This document shows positions 12,392-18,426 of a stretch of DNA of 18,426 nt, in pieces. The stretch is taken from assembly GCF_032670585.1 (NCBI RefSeq), contig NZ_JAVQHL010000009.1, positions 1 through 18,426 of the forward strand, given 5' to 3'. Position numbers and translations under genes: made by a program. Each line of letters starts with the position of its first letter. Within the stretch, counting starts at the first letter, position 1. Below the pieces are notes generated by a model that had not been told where the DNA came from, did no database searches, and saw only the letters and a program-made list of their open reading frames with translations. Source of the stretch: Ostreiculturibacter nitratireducens (GTDB taxonomy: Bacteria > Pseudomonadota > Alphaproteobacteria > Rhodobacterales > Rhodobacteraceae).

Positions 12392-13061
12392 GCCCGACTT
12401 CGGGCTCCTGTCCCCGGGTGAGAAACGCAAGATCTCCCTCCTGCGGAAGGACCTCCTTGCCTGGTTTTCCCATCACGGGCGCGACCTTCCGTGGCGTAGC
12501 CCCAGCGCCTCGGAGTTCGAGAAAATATGCGTCGAGGTGTTGCTGCAGAGAACAAGGGCCGAGACCGTGGCCGCGATCTACCCCGCGTTCTTCGCAAGGT
12601 TCGAGAGCTGGTCCGACATCGCCGATGCTTCGATCCCCGAGCTCGAGGGCCATCTCAAGCCTATCGGGCTGTGGAGACGACGCGCGGTGTCTATCAAGGG
12701 AATCGCCACTTACGCCGCAAAGCGGAACGGCCAATTCCCCAAAGACCCCTGCGAGCTCGGCAAAGTTCCGGGCGTTGGCCAGTACGTCATGAACGCCATC
12801 CTACTTTTCCAGCATGGGGCGCGGACGCCCCTCGTCGACGTCAACATGACGCGCGTCTTGGAGCGCTTCGTGAAGCCCCGCACCCTGTCGGACATCCGCT
12901 TCGACCCTTGGCTGCAGGCTGCGTCGCACTGGCTCGTGCGCATGCAACCGGTCGAGACAAACTGGGCGACGCTGGATTTCGCGGCCAGGGTCTGCATCTC
13001 CAGGCATCCGCGCTGCAACACGTGCCGCGTGGCTTCCCGCTGCAAAGCCAACGTCCGATAA
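12378..13061 (+). CDS. HhH-GPD DNA glycosylase with Fe-S cluster (MutY/endonuclease III/mismatch-glycosylase type)
   Basis: The protein is about 227 aa from the ATG at 12378, which overlaps the upstream stop. An open extension back to 12336 has no ribosome site. The order fits the superfamily: LLAWFSHHGRDLPWRSPSA near the start, EVLLQRTRAETVAAIYPAFF, the helix-hairpin-helix in LGKVPGVGQYVMNAILLFQ, and the catalytic Asp in PLVDVNMTRVLERF. A C-terminal Fe-S motif has four Cys spaced C-x6-C-x2-C-x5-C (CISRHPRCNTCRVASRC). There is no C-terminal MutT-like domain, so it is not a housekeeping MutY. Glycosylases like this (Mig type) often accompany cytosine-5 methylation systems and repair T:G mismatches from deaminated 5-methylcytosine. 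The coupled endonuclease tail suggests that role here, but the methyltransferase is absent. Confidence 0.85.
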   Translation: MRFVKPDFGLLSPGEKRKISLLRKDLLAWFSHHGRDLPWRSPSASEFEKICVEVLLQRTRAETVAAIYPAFFARFESWSDIADASIPELEGHLKPIGLWRRRAVSIKGIATYAAKRNGQFPKDPCELGKVPGVGQYVMNAILLFQHGARTPLVDVNMTRVLERFVKPRTLSDIRFDPWLQAASHWLVRMQPVETNWATLDFAARVCISRHPRCNTCRVASRCKANVR

Positions 13062-13099
13062 GCGGACGAAGCGGCCCTTCGTCAACAACGAAGGACTGC

Positions 13100-13522
13100 C
13101 TACTGTCGCAGATGGTCCGGAACAGGATTCGCTTCTTCGGCTTGATCCCAGGCATGTGCCATGATCGACCAGCGGCCATCCGACTTGACGAGAAGATAGC
13201 CACTTATGTCGTGATTGATCTCGGTCCCGTTTTCTAAGAGTTCGGACATCGCCAGAACGACGGCGATATTTCCGAAGCGCAGAATCTTCATGCCCTGCGT
13301 GTGCTCCTCGAAACTGTGCAAGTTCATTCGCGCAACCGACTCCATCCGGTCGATGAACGCATCAAGTGAGTGTATTTGCGAAGGACGTGCCGCTCCGCAA
13401 AGCGTTGCACCGAGGTGGAAATCACTTCTGAAGCGATCCCAGTCTGGCTCAGTATCCTTATCCCATCGCATCGCCTCAAAATGCGCTCCGATCAGTTCAC
13501 GAATTTCATCTTCGTCATTCAT
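13100..13522 (-). CDS. NTF2-like (SnoaL/DUF4440-type) small protein
   Basis: The 140-aa protein starts at 13522 with MNDEDEIRELIGAHFEAMRW. The alpha+beta cone pattern of NTF2-like proteins is visible: an N-terminal helix pair, DWDRFRSDFHLGATLCG, HSLDAFIDRMESVARMN, then strands HSFEEHTQGMKILRFGNIAV, and a final SGYLLVKSDGRWSIMAHAWD. The closing GRWSI-HAWD strand is characteristic. Members serve as small enzymes, ligand binders or immunity-like partners; nothing here fixes a role. It is convergent with the glycosylase, 38 bp apart, with an imperfect hairpin (CCTTCG/CGAAGG at about 13076-13094) between them. No operon partner lies upstream; an IS6 remnant starts about 190 bp away. Confidence 0.78.
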   Translation of the reverse strand: MNDEDEIRELIGAHFEAMRWDKDTEPDWDRFRSDFHLGATLCGAARPSQIHSLDAFIDRMESVARMNLHSFEEHTQGMKILRFGNIAVVLAMSELLENGTEINHDISGYLLVKSDGRWSIMAHAWDQAEEANPVPDHLRQ

Positions 13523-13709
13523 TGATAGCCTCTTCTTCTGATTTGGCCCGTTCCCGTGATTGACCGTGGCCCCGCGTGTCGCGCCGCGATAACTGATGAG
13601 GACGAACCGTCAAGCATTGGCCCGAGTTCCCGAAAAATCTAACCTCAGTTATCCGTTCCCTCCAACTCCCTGAATGAATCGAGATCCTTCTTCGGAGGTA
13701 AATCAGAGC

Positions 13710-14060
13710 TTTGCGTCCGAGATCTGCAAGCGTCGGATCCAGAGCATGAAGTCCAGCCGGTGGCGTTGGCACCTCGACGAGGTCTTCGTGAAGGTCAACG
13801 GAGAGCGGCACTATCTCTGGCGGGCCGTGGATCACTAAGGCGAGGCACTGGAGAGCTTTGTGAAGAAGACGCGGGACAAGAAGGCCGCGTTGAAGTTCCT
13901 CAAGAAAGCAATGCGCAGGCACGGTCAGACCGATGCCATCGTGACGGACAAACTCGGGTCCTAAGGCGGTGCTCTAAAAGAACTCGGTGCCGAAGGTCGG
14001 CAGGAGGCTGGCTGCTGGTTGAACAACAGGGCTGAGAATTCGCACCTGCCGTTCCGCCGA
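13710..14060 (+). pseudogene. IS6-family transposase remnant on the plus strand (copy E)
   Basis: Both ends are missing. The frame reads FASEICKRRIQSMKSSRWRW, HLDEVFVKVNGERHYLWRAV with a TAA at 13836, then ESFVKKTRDKKAALKFLKKA, IVTDKLGS with a second TAA at 13962, and GCWLNNRAENSHLPFRRP. The positions of Asp, Asp and Glu are still recognisable, but the two stops and lost termini make it dead. This is the only IS6 transposase here on the plus strand, and one of the most decayed. Confidence 0.9.
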
Positions 14061-14111
14061 CCCTGATCTGGGCAGCGCCTGCGTCCGAGTTACGGACAAA
14101 GCGGCCACAGA

Positions 14112-14693
14112 TCAGTTTAGCGATTTGACCAAAAGAACCCATTTCTCAGTCTCTGTTTCCCAGCCTTCTTTCGCGCATGGGGCCGTCGCCACCTCTTGGT
14201 AACTCTTTCGTTCGTACAGACGCCGCGCACCGATGTTGTTACTGGAAACGATTACGCTCATCTGGTTCAAGCCTTCCGCAACGGCAATTTGATCCGCGAG
14301 ATCTAGCAAACGCGAACCCAGTCCTTGGCCGCGGAACTGCGGATAGCAGGCCAGCACGTTCACATACCAACTCTGTAGCGCTCGGTTTTCCAGCTCCTGT
14401 AACGGACGGAACAACGTTGGAAAATCCTCGCCAATCTCAACCGGTTCAGCGCCAATCCGGTAACCGGTCAGGCTGGCGACCGCGCCATTTCCAAAATCCA
14501 CGACGACAATTTGGCCTTCACGCGCTTTTTCGGCCTGTCGTGCCCGGCCAACCGCCCACGGATCTTGCCCGTCCTCGGCGAGCCCATTCCAGATGTAAAG
14601 TGGTAGGCCCTCACCGGCAAAGTTAACGAGCTCTGCAAGCTCCGCTGCATCCGCCGACGTGGCAAGTCTCATCGGCGCTTCTAGTGAAATCAT
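14112..14693 (-). CDS. GNAT-family N-acetyltransferase
   Basis: The protein is about 193 aa from the ATG at 14693, which has AGGAG seven bases upstream; the frame stays open back to 14915 through noncoding-like residues. It begins MISLEAPMRLATSADAAELA. The acetyl-CoA binding motif A is YPQFRGQGLGSRLLDLADQI (R/Q-x-x-G-x-G/A type), after a WYVNVLACYP strand. The C-terminal motif is SVIVSSNNIGARRLYERKSY, typical of the family. An insert between residues 35 and 110 (PLYIWNGLAEDGQDPWAVGR) is long, as in several GNATs of unknown substrate. It lies downstream of the DUF1059 gene on the same strand, about 215 bp apart, so shared transcription is possible. The substrate is unknown. Confidence 0.87.
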   Translation of the reverse strand: MISLEAPMRLATSADAAELAELVNFAGEGLPLYIWNGLAEDGQDPWAVGRARQAEKAREGQIVVVDFGNGAVASLTGYRIGAEPVEIGEDFPTLFRPLQELENRALQSWYVNVLACYPQFRGQGLGSRLLDLADQIAVAEGLNQMSVIVSSNNIGARRLYERKSYQEVATAPCAKEGWETETEKWVLLVKSLN

Positions 14694-14907
14694 CGTCGGC
14701 TCCTGGAAGGGACCAAACCTAATGCTTGGGGTTCCGAGCACACACGGTAACAATTGGGCCGTACTTCGCATAGACCGCTTCGGGCTCGATGCCGTCGAGC
14801 ATCGCTCTGGTTCTGAACGTCGGCTGCGGAAAGCGACAGCCGTCGGCCTTCGTTGCCCCGATCTGCAGGATCGTGGGCAAAGCTGAGACCCTGTTTCTGC
14901 AGTTCGC
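14694..14907 (-). other. Gap between DUF1059 and GNAT genes holding an open, start-less frame
   Basis: Directly after the DUF1059 stop and in the same frame, a run of about 62 codons reads RVSALPTILQIGATKADGCR, TFRTRAMLDGIEPEAVYAKY and GPIVTVCARNPKH, and stops at 14721-14719. It has no credible start codon or ribosome site near its beginning. It may be the tail of a lost gene, or an extension reached by readthrough. No family is recognised. Confidence 0.35.
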
Positions 14908-15108
14908 CTAGACACTCACCGGCTTGATCAAGGTCTCCAGGTATGCCCGCGTTTCTTTGTCCCAATCGGCAGGATCTTCATCGTGCGCGATCTGTGCATG
15001 AAGCTCCATGAGCTTCCAGACCTCGCCCTTGGTCTCCGCCACCACGCTCGCGGGACAAGCTTCCATCCCCTCACAATCCCGACACGAGTAGGTATATGCG
15101 TTCGCCAT
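14908..15108 (-). CDS. DUF1059-type small protein
   Basis: The 66-aa protein starts at 15108 with GGAGGAG upstream; a longer frame to 15321 adds implausible residues. It reads MANAYTYSCRDCEGMEACPA, then SVVAETKGEVWKLMELHAQI, and AHDEDPADWDKETRAYLETL. The N-terminal C-x2-C with a third Cys (CRDCEGMEAC) and the central helix with two His residues (LHAQIAH) are characteristic of the DUF1059 family, which might bind a metal; the function is unknown. Homologues are common as single small genes in Proteobacteria. The frame continues open after its stop for about 62 more codons, as noted separately. Confidence 0.75.
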   Translation of the reverse strand: MANAYTYSCRDCEGMEACPASVVAETKGEVWKLMELHAQIAHDEDPADWDKETRAYLETLIKPVSV

Positions 15109-15236
15109 GCCATTCTCCTCCTGCTCGAAAAGGATAGCAGACCCTGGGCCTATTTCCGAATCCGGCTCCAAGGCGGATTTCCGTGTGAAGCGCAGCCTCC
15201 CTGCGGCCGTCCGCTTCGTGGACGAAACAGACTTTG

Positions 15237-16039
15237 GGTGCTGCCAGACGAATTCGAACCAGTCTCCACAAGAATTGCAGAGCTGTGCCTTATGCCGCGC
15301 AGAGATCTCGCCACTCGGCAAGAGCTGCGGTTCGGTTGGCCTTGAAAAGGGATCGGCTGGAGAGGCTGCGTGCCTGGTTGAAGTGGTTCAAAACCGAAGC
15401 GTGGATGGCGGCGAATTTCTGAAGACTTCGCACGCGACGGAAACGGAGCATCACCCGCTCTCTTCGTCGAAATGCGAGGTGCGAATTCTCGGCTCGGTTG
15501 TTCAGCCAGCGACCCGTTTCCTGCCGGTCCGCTACACCAAGCTCCTTCATTGCGGCACCGTAGGAGCGAAGCTTATCCGTCACGAGGACATCGGCGCGGC
15601 CATGTCGCTTCATTGCTTTCCTTAAGAATTTCAGAGCAGCCTTCTTGTCTCGGGTCTTCGTGACCACGCTCTCGAGGACTTCACCCTCGTGGTCGACGGC
15701 GCGCCAGAGATAGTGTGTCTCGCCATTGATCTTCACAAACATCTCGTCGACGTGCCAACGCCAACGGCTGGATTTCATGCCCTGAATCCTGCGTTTTCGG
15801 ATCTCAGCGGCAAACATCGGGCCGAACCTGTGCCACCAATAGCGGATCGTCTCTTGGCTGACATCCACCCCGCGCTCGTGCAGTATGTCTTCGACATTCC
15901 GGAGCGATAGCGGGAAGCGGACATACAGCATCACCGCCAAGCGGATGATCTCGGGACTGGTCTTGAACCACTTGAAAGGGCTGGGTTTGGTCATGGCAGA
16001 CGCTAGCCGGCGCCATAGCCAGGTTTGTCTGACAAGACC
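15237..16039 (-). mobile_element. Intact IS6-family element (copy F, about 803 bp)
   Basis: The left end from 15237 reads GGTGCTGCCAGACGAATTCG. The right end, minus strand from 16039, reads GGTCTTGTCAGACAAACCTG. One full transposase lies inside. The right end is inserted in, or joined to, an IS3 orfB tail at 16040. No 8-bp target duplication is visible, so the flanks have been rearranged since insertion. Confidence 0.88.
15290..15994 (-). CDS. IS6-family DDE transposase (copy F)
   Basis: The 234-aa protein starts at the ATG at 15994 (MTKPSPFKWFKTSPEIIRLA); an open frame back to 16132 lies in IS3 sequence and is not real. VRFPLSLRNVEDILHERGVD and QETIRYWWHRFGPMFAAEI form the DNA-binding part. 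The catalytic residues are at about Asp83 (RWHVDEMFVKING), Asp140 (VTDKLRSYG) and Glu169 (NNRAENSHLAF). No stops or shifts are present. It is clearly diverged from copy D (for example QARSLSSRSLF versus SERSLTRRRIF), so the two represent separate arrivals rather than a recent local duplication. Confidence 0.92.
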   Translation of the reverse strand: MTKPSPFKWFKTSPEIIRLAVMLYVRFPLSLRNVEDILHERGVDVSQETIRYWWHRFGPMFAAEIRKRRIQGMKSSRWRWHVDEMFVKINGETHYLWRAVDHEGEVLESVVTKTRDKKAALKFLRKAMKRHGRADVLVTDKLRSYGAAMKELGVADRQETGRWLNNRAENSHLAFRRRERVMLRFRRVRSLQKFAAIHASVLNHFNQARSLSSRSLFKANRTAALAEWRDLCAA

Positions 16040-16040
16040 G

Positions 16041-16194
16041 CCCGCACTCATCTCTGGGGTATCGTCCCCCGGCCCCAGAGGTCGTGCAGTGGCCGGCTCC
16101 GCCATCCGGGCCCGCTTCGCCGGCCACCCCAACCGTAGCGCCCAGACCTGTCATGCACTAAGACTGAAACTGGACCACCCGATCGGGGCAGGCC
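16041..16194 (+). mobile_element. IS3-family right-end fragment (second copy)
   Basis: The frame reads RPHSSLGYRPPAPEVVQWPA, then PPSGPASPATPTVAPRPVMH and a TAA. It ends at a terminal repeat whose minus-strand reading from 16194 is GGCCTGCCCCGATCGGGTGG. It is the same segment as 7560-7756, but its 5' side is cut by IS6 copy F rather than by another IS3. No catalytic residues remain. Confidence 0.82.
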
Positions 16195-16270
16195 AGTTCC
16201 TGCCACGGCGACGGTCTTCCTCTGACGCCCATCCCCCGCCGCCGCGCAACGGGAACGGTCATGTCAGGCC

Positions 16271-16296
16271 AAACTGGTTCGAATTAGTCCGCCCGC
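16271..16296 (+). repeat. Lone IS6 left-end repeat, inverted
   Basis: On the minus strand this reads GGACTAATTCGAACCAGTTT, sharing 17 consecutive bases (GACTAATTCGAACCAGT) with the left end of IS6 copy C at 2194-2210. The outer tip would be near 16296. No transposase is attached. Confidence 0.55.
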
Positions 16297-16330
16297 ACCA
16301 CTTCGAATGCCGGATCGTCACCGCACGCAT

Positions 16331-16519
16331 TCATTTGGATCGGGGCCTTTCGGTGCGCAGAAATGCGGCGCGAATGGGATCCAGCCCTCGACCTAAGCCC
16401 GCCATGATAGCCAGCACCAGGCGCTTCGCTTGCTTGGCCTGAAGCGTCCGGCCGTGCCTGTTTCTGCGCTCGGCAATCTCGGTGGCGTGAGTGAAGATGT
16501 ATGCGTCCTGAGTTTTCAT
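16331..16519 (-). CDS. Small conserved-looking protein divergent from the regulator (62 aa)
   Basis: The ATG at 16519 has a near-perfect AAGGAGG six bases upstream, which makes translation likely; the frame is open back to 16558. It reads MKTQDAYIFTHATEIAERRN, RHGRTLQAKQAKRLVLAIMA and GLGRGLDPIRAAFLRTERPR. It is basic, with one moderately hydrophobic helix (RLVLAIMAGLG) that is too short and too charged around its edges to be a clear membrane span. No family is recognised. It is divergent from the winged-helix/TPR regulator with 163 bp between the starts, so it is a plausible regulatory target or co-regulated partner. Confidence 0.6.
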   Translation of the reverse strand: MKTQDAYIFTHATEIAERRNRHGRTLQAKQAKRLVLAIMAGLGRGLDPIRAAFLRTERPRSK

Positions 16520-16583
16520 CTCGTCCTCCTTGAGCTTTTGTCCTGGCGGCAACGCCATGCAGAAAAGACTGACATCGAACGCA

Positions 16584-16621
16584 TCCGAAGGCTTTCAGGA
16601 GGCTTTCAGGAGCCCTTCGGA
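16584..16621. promoter_or_regulatory. Candidate operator: tandem 11-bp repeat inside a perfect 8-bp inverted repeat
   Basis: TCCGAAGG (16584-16591) and CCTTCGGA (16614-16621) form a perfect inverted pair. Between and overlapping them, GGCTTTCAGGA occurs twice in tandem (16590-16600 and 16601-16611). It lies 62 bp before the regulator start and 65 bp before the start of the divergent small gene, where a shared operator would be expected. Confidence 0.5.
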
Positions 16622-16682
16622 AGACCTCGCCCCCGCATCCATTTGTCTTGAGATGGCCGCTTCCGCGTGGTGATATCTTTCC

Positions 16683-18215
16683 ATGAAAGGGTCGCAGGCG
16701 ATCAGTTTCCTGGATTTTCGGCTCGATCCGGCTCGCGGCGAACTCACGCGCGCCGGCGTCCCTGTTCCGGTGGAACCCCAAGTCCTTGACCTGATCATCC
16801 AACTCGCGACCCATGCCGGGAACATCGTCACGCGCGACGAGCTCATCGCTCATGTCTGGGGCGGCAGGATCGTCTCAGAAAGTGCCATTGCCAGCCGGAT
16901 AAACGCGGCCCGTGCCGCGCTCGGTGACGACGGGGCCTCGCAGCGGATCATCAAGACGATCCCGCGGCGCGGCTTTCGGTTCGATGCCGAGATCAGCGTT
17001 ACGGAGCCTGACGGCCCGACGCTTCCTGACAAGCCTTCGGTCGCGGTGCTGCCGTTCCAGAACCTCTCGGGCGATCCCGAGCAGACCTACTTCTCAGACG
17101 GCATTACCGAAGACATCATTACCGACCTGTCCCGCTACGACGACCTCTTCGTGATCGCGCGGCATTCAAGCTTTGCATTTCGCGACGCATCCTTGTCGCC
17201 CAGCGAAATCGCGCGCGAACTGGGCGTTCAATATCTTGTCGAAGGCTCGGTTCGTCGTGCCGGTGCGCGTATTCGTGTCACGGCCCGACTGGTCGATCCG
17301 ATTGGAGGCAACGATCTTTGGTCAGAGCGATATGATCGTGACATGCGGGACATCTTTGAAGTTCAGGACGAAATAAGTTCGGTCATCGTCAATACTCTGG
17401 TCGGCGCGATAACGCGGCAGCATCATAGACTTTCGCTTCAGAAAAGTGACGATGCGGTGAACGCCTACGACCATTTCCTGCGCGCGGTCGAACTTAACTA
17501 CCGCATGGAACCGGCCAAGGCCCGAGCAGCGCGTGCGGAGGCGAAGAAAGCCCTGGAATGCGATGGTGGATTGGCGCGGGCCCATGCGCTGGTGGCGTGG
17601 ACGCATATTTCAGAGGCGTCAAACGCTTGGGCCGAGGATACACGAAAGGCGCTCGACTTGGCCAAGGCCGCCGGACTGGCCGGCGTTTCCGCAAATAACC
17701 GAGAGCCCTTTGCACATGCCGTGCTCGGGTGGGTCTACATGTGGAGCGACAAGGCATTTGAGCGCGGAATCGAAGAACAGCGTCGGGCAATAGAAGCTAA
17801 TCCGGGAAACGCGCAGTTCCGCAGCATGTTTGCGTTCTCATTGACCTACGCAGGTAGATCGGCTGAAGCTTTGTCGGCTCTGGATGAGGCGATGCGCTTG
17901 AATCCCTACTATCCAGAACTTTTCCACGTGTTCTATGGCAGGGCGCTTTTCAACCTGCACCGGTATGAGGAGGCAATGCCAAGATTGGAACGCATTCGCT
18001 CGTCCCAACCCTGTCACGCGAATGCCCTGGCCCATGCTGCTGCGTGCTATGCTGCACTAGGTCGCCTTGAGGAAGCACGGGAGACCGTGGCGGAGGTCAA
18101 TCGGGCGAGCGTTCGTTACACACTTTCCCATGCACGTGAATTCGTGGCCTATGCGGATCCAGAAGAAAAAGCGCACTACCTCGAAAATCTGGCACTTGCG
18201 GGTTTGGCCGGTTGA
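16683..18215 (+). CDS. Winged-helix (CadC/OmpR-type) regulator with TolB-like and TPR domains, soluble
   Basis: The 510-aa protein starts at 16683. Residues 8-100 are an OmpR-type winged helix: ISFLDFRLDPARGELTRAGV, PQVLDLIIQLATHAGNIVTR, DELIAHVWGGRIVSESAIAS and IIKTIPRRGFRFDAEI. After a short linker without a membrane span comes a TolB-like/adenylate-cyclase-associated domain (SVAVLPFQNLSGDPEQTYFS, DGITEDIITDLSRYDDLFVI, VEGSVRRAGARIRVTARLVD, GGNDLWSERYDRDMRDIFEV). Residues 265-490 are helical repeats of TPR type (KARAARAEAKKALECDGGLA, RAIEANPGNAQFRSMFAFSL, ALDEAMRLNPYYPELFHVFY). Proteins of this layout are common in Rhizobiales/Rhodobacterales as transcription factors of unknown signal. Unlike CadC it is cytoplasmic. 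The likely target is its own divergent region. It ends 12 bp before an IS6. Confidence 0.85.
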   Translation: MKGSQAISFLDFRLDPARGELTRAGVPVPVEPQVLDLIIQLATHAGNIVTRDELIAHVWGGRIVSESAIASRINAARAALGDDGASQRIIKTIPRRGFRFDAEISVTEPDGPTLPDKPSVAVLPFQNLSGDPEQTYFSDGITEDIITDLSRYDDLFVIARHSSFAFRDASLSPSEIARELGVQYLVEGSVRRAGARIRVTARLVDPIGGNDLWSERYDRDMRDIFEVQDEISSVIVNTLVGAITRQHHRLSLQKSDDAVNAYDHFLRAVELNYRMEPAKARAARAEAKKALECDGGLARAHALVAWTHISEASNAWAEDTRKALDLAKAAGLAGVSANNREPFAHAVLGWVYMWSDKAFERGIEEQRRAIEANPGNAQFRSMFAFSLTYAGRSAEALSALDEAMRLNPYYPELFHVFYGRALFNLHRYEEAMPRLERIRSSQPCHANALAHAAACYAALGRLEEARETVAEVNRASVRYTLSHAREFVAYADPEEKAHYLENLALAGLAG

Positions 18216-18227
18216 GAGCCTCCGATA

Positions 18228-18426
18228 GGGTGGTGGCAGACAAATTCGAACGCGTCTCAGCTAGGACAGTGACGCTGTCCCTTATGCCGCGCCGATAAGG
18301 CGCCACTCGGCAAGAGCGGCGGCGCGGTTGGCCTTGAAGAGAGGTCTGCTCGAGAGGCTACGTTCCTGATTGAAATGGTTGGTGACGGAGGCGTGGACGG
18401 AAGCGAACTTCTGCAGACTTCGCATC
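18228..18426 (-). mobile_element. IS6-family element, left end (copy G, runs off the window)
   Basis: The left end from 18228 reads GGGTGGTGGCAGACAAATTC, followed by the same subterminal GGACAG/CTGTCC hairpin as copy C. The transposase tail is visible. The right end lies beyond the window. Confidence 0.85.
18282..18426 (-). CDS. IS6-family transposase, C-terminal part (runs off the window)
   Basis: The visible frame ends in RSLSSRPLFKANRAAALAEW and then RLIGAA with a TAA at 18284-18282. Upstream it reads SVTNHFNQER, homologous to the C-termini of copies C and F. The catalytic part is outside the window. Its tail residues (RLIGAA) differ from copy C (RGLRAE), so it is a separate copy rather than a recent duplicate. 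Confidence 0.85.
   Translation of the reverse strand, partial: MRSLQKFASVHASVTNHFNQERSLSSRPLFKANRAAALAEWRLIGAA

Noticed and set aside
13052..13094. Hairpins after the glycosylase as an intrinsic terminator
   Set aside because: The stems (GTCCG/CGGAC and CCTTCG/CGAAGG) are short and not followed by a T-rich tract on either strand.
12527..13237. 236-codon open frame on the plus strand
   Set aside because: It overlaps the glycosylase in another frame, is Arg-rich and lacks motifs; the glycosylase frame has the HhH and Fe-S signatures.
1..18426. Recurrent similar sequences that might suggest a CRISPR or other array
   Set aside because: The repeats are IS6, IS5 and IS3 copies and their ends, of several hundred bp and irregular spacing; no short regular repeat-spacer pattern is present.

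Overview
The window looks like an accessory, insertion-sequence-rich segment of an alphaproteobacterium, most likely a member of the Rhodobacterales (Paracoccus/Roseobacter-like). Support for this is the high GC, the IS6, IS5 (IS427-type) and IS3 transposase variants, a DUF1059-type protein, a short-chain cytochrome c' and a typical alphaproteobacterial winged-helix/TPR regulator. Taxonomy is inferred from protein style only; there is no rRNA, tRNA, phage, CRISPR or replication gene to anchor it.

Layout. 1-509: two IS6-family copies, one inserted into the other. 563-1427: two-gene minus-strand unit of membrane proteins. 1547-2880: mosaic of an IS5 remnant, a lone IS6 end, an orphan receiver domain and an N-terminally truncated IS6 transposase. 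3233-4402: plus-strand pair of membrane proteins. 4439-5380: lone IS5 end abutting a complete IS5 element with TA/CTAG flanks. 5430-6786: a one-TM hypothetical, a folded intergenic repeat and a secreted cytochrome c'. 7092-7756: two inverted IS3 fragments. 7814-8656: an exported protein. 8926-9089: a small MITE-like element. 9154-11113: an acyl-CoA dehydrogenase divergent from an HxlR regulator. 11307-13061: a cupin gene cut off by an intact IS6, then the tail of a probable restriction endonuclease coupled to a helix-hairpin-helix DNA glycosylase with an Fe-S motif. 13100-15108: NTF2-like protein, IS6 pseudogene, GNAT acetyltransferase, DUF1059 protein. 15236-16290: intact IS6, IS3 tail, lone IS6 end. 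16331-18215: a small gene divergent from a 510-aa winged-helix/TPR regulator. 18228-end: start of another IS6.

Host genes occur as one- or two-gene islands between IS copies, several of them cut by IS ends, so the region was assembled by IS-driven insertion and deletion rather than as one pathway. Local functional units are the acyl-CoA dehydrogenase/HxlR divergon, the endonuclease/glycosylase remnant, and the regulator with its divergent small gene.

The most unusual signal is a roughly 41-nt palindromic module found three times. It sits in frame inside transposase genes of two unrelated IS families (IS5 at 1742-1785 and 5221-5264; IS3 at 7311-7351, opposite orientation relative to the host gene). 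The 11-bp stem shows two compensatory base-pair changes between the IS5 and IS3 copies, and flanking bases outside the stem are also conserved. This suggests a small mobile structured element that invades IS elements.
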